DNA of 64,000 bases from Auanema rhodensis (lineage: Eukaryota; Nematoda; Chromadorea; Rhabditida; Rhabditidae): assembly GCA_964057225.1 (NCBI GenBank), contig OZ059896.1:7068001-7132000 (forward strand), given 5' to 3'. Position 1 is the first letter of the stretch. Every line of letters begins with the position of its first letter. Under the pieces are notes generated by a model. That model did not search any database and was not told where the DNA came from. It saw nothing but the letters and a program-made list of their open reading frames with translations. Shown here piece by piece: positions 62,271-64,000 of the stretch. The translations under genes were made by a program, and so were the position numbers.

Positions 62271-62461
62271 AAGTGTGAAGATTGTGATCTCTGTTCTCTT
62301 ATTATCTACAGACAGAGCTCAGCTCAGCAACTCTCTCCGCGACTTATTTTGAGATTATCCCTGAATAGAAACCCAATTCGTTCATTTCCTCTTAGATATT
62401 TGGCCAGTTCATATAATTACACACTTCGATCACTTCAACTTTCTTCCATTTTCCCTTTTGG
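62271..62461 (+). other. Orphan open exon with LRR-like text
   Basis: After the acceptor tctacag the frame reads KCEDCDLCSLIIYRQSSAQQ and then LILRLSLNRNPIRSFPLRYL, which has leucine-rich-repeat spacing, and ends before a gtacag donor. Joined to the acceptor at 62554 it gives DANEIDCGL and a stop. No upstream exon or start codon was found, so whether it is a 3' exon of an unseen gene or a relic is open. Confidence 0.3.
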
Positions 62462-62554
62462 TACAGAAAACTATTTTCTATTTTATATTTTGGCAAATAT
62501 TCATTCTTGTTTAATTTTTCTAATTTTTCTGAAGGACTCTAAAACTTTTCACAG

Positions 62555-63614
62555 ATGCCAATGAAATTGATTGTGGCTTATAAAACGCCTTGTTTGGTTA
62601 GTTAATAATATCAACTTTAAAATTTATTTATATATTATAAAACATTTTAGACTGTACTATTATTTTATTATTTTATATGGTCAGTAATGCTCACAGAAGC
62701 ATGTGTACCGACCAGAACTCCAACTCCTATAACAACAACAACAGTTCGTAAGTAAACGATATATTTAACTTTATATTTAACTTTGTTATTACGTTTATTA
62801 TTTTTATATAACAACTAATCAAATATATATGTAAATGTATGTATCTTTAAGCTTCAATCACGACAACTACAACTCTTCCTGATCCACAAACAACAACAAC
62901 AACAACAACGACTACTACTTCAACAACTACTACCACTACAACTACACCTGGAACAATCACAACAACAACTACTTTGATACCAGGAGAACGTATGTACAAA
63001 GCATTTTTTTATGTTTTCATATTTTATTATTTTTCACGAGCTTTGAATTTGTTGATTTAGTTCATGATCGCTAGTTGTCTTTCCATTTGAAAAAGCATAA
63101 TTTATCAAGTTTCAAATAACTTATTCATTCATATTTTATATAATCAATGTATTTTTAGACGTTTTCAATAATTTTTAATTTATTTAGAATGCGGACCAAT
63201 CATTGAGCAAACCTTAACCAGTTCGAATTTTGTTGATGGCGTATTAGATGTAACGTATGATTCTGATGAGTGTCCTACAACTGCTCTTATTAGTTGCCTG
63301 TATGTTTTAATACTTCTTTTTATTATTTTTAAATATAAAAATTATTATTACAATAATTTTGATTTATAGGAGTAATCCCATCTACGATTTAAATGCTGGA
63401 ATTGTTGTAAATGGCAATTTCTTTGTTGATTATGGTCTTCATAATGTTACAATTACAGGACGATATAATTCTACTGATGGTTTATGGTACATTTAAAAAA
63501 TATTTATTTATTTACAAATGTTTATATGCCTCATGATTTTCTTTCAGGTATGTGTCAGAGGAAAGACCCTTGGGAATAGAAACAATTGAATGCTTGTTGA
63601 CAGATCAAGAATGA
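62555..63614 (+). CDS. Secreted Thr-rich protein with small Cys domain
   Basis: Six exons (62555-62596, 62651-62747, 62852-62989, 63188-63299, 63370-63486, 63548-63614) give 190 residues. The ATG immediately follows ttttcacag. The signal peptide spans exons 1-2 (KLIVAYKTPCLTVLLFYYF, cleaved near LTEA). A Thr-rich stalk of ACA/ACT codons follows (exon 3), then a compact domain with Cys in QCGPII, DECPTTALISC and IECLL, and three N-x-S/T sites (HNVT, YNST). It resembles small nematode-restricted secreted domains of the C6/DUF281 sort, but the match is impressionistic. The gene is complete within the window. Confidence 0.75.
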
Positions 63615-64000
63615 CTTATAGGAAACTATTCCAGATTTAATAAAATTGAGATTGAAAAGTTATTTCTATACATATATATATATATCTCAGATTTCAAGCC
63701 TGGCTATCAATTTTTCATTTTATCGTTCATCTCAAAAATATTTTTATTATTAATTTATTTGTTTCATATTTATCTTGTCCAAGATTATGATGTTATTCAT
63801 TCAATAAAAGCCACATTTTGCTGAAGTAGATTGCTCAACTACTTCAAACTATTGTTACATTTCGGGTTTATTTATTTATTTTTCTCAATCTTATTGTATA
63901 TGTTGTTTAATATTTTAACTTTTCTTTCTTTTAATAAGTTTATATAATACGAAGTCTAATAAAAAATCTTTATTCAATGTTGTTTCTGACATCAAGAGAT
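63615..64000. other. 3' flank, no gene seen
   Basis: AT-rich trailing sequence with a possible AATAAA at 63803. Nothing else supported. Confidence 0.5.

Overview
The window is nuclear DNA from a nematode, most likely a chromadorean worm. It is AT-rich, with many introns of about 40-60 bp ending in TTTTAG or TTTCAG. Several start codons sit directly behind a splice acceptor, as expected for spliced-leader trans-splicing. It encodes nematode-type proteins: an FMRFamide-like precursor of the flp-13 type, troponin I with a poly-Glu tail, and a PAI-only paired-domain protein. Species cannot be named from sequence alone. All exon models were built by hand from splice sites, reading frame and family knowledge, with no alignment.

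Layout. 1-6.2 kb: a 29-exon tandem S28 serine peptidase with a probable GPI signal. 8.9-10.8 kb: troponin I. 11.7-13.6 kb: flp-13-like gene on the minus strand with an intronless secreted-protein gene nested in one intron on the plus strand. 13.6-22.9 kb: about 9 kb of gene-poor AT-rich DNA with microsatellites, two CRE palindromes and one possible gene remnant. 22.9-26.6 kb: dihydroceramide desaturase and mitochondrial ribosomal protein L1 (minus). 27.4-30.9 kb: F-actin capping protein alpha and a mucin-like membrane protein (plus), then a small N-myristoylation-type protein (minus). 34.0-43.3 kb: a 28-exon TBC1D9-type Rab GAP (minus) whose introns host two opposite-strand genes, a secreted Cys-rich protein and a glutaredoxin-DEP-DUF547 protein. 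43.9-50.2 kb: a tight minus-strand run of mitochondrial carrier, SLC37-like transporter, erlin and a coiled-coil protein; at least the first three look like an operon. 50.8-59.5 kb: METTL21-type methyltransferase plus two tandem leukotriene A4 hydrolase genes; the first pair looks like a second operon. 60.7-63.6 kb: PAI-only PAX gene, an orphan open exon, and a Thr-rich secreted protein.

No viral genes, CRISPR arrays or tRNA/rRNA genes were found. The most unusual features are the gene-in-intron architecture (three nested genes on opposite strands), the two candidate operons with visible poly(A)-signal/acceptor junctions, a short ORF overlapping the carrier start, an N-terminally short SLC37 protein, and the tandem LTA4H pair with a Phe replacing the Tyr that is modified in the human enzyme.
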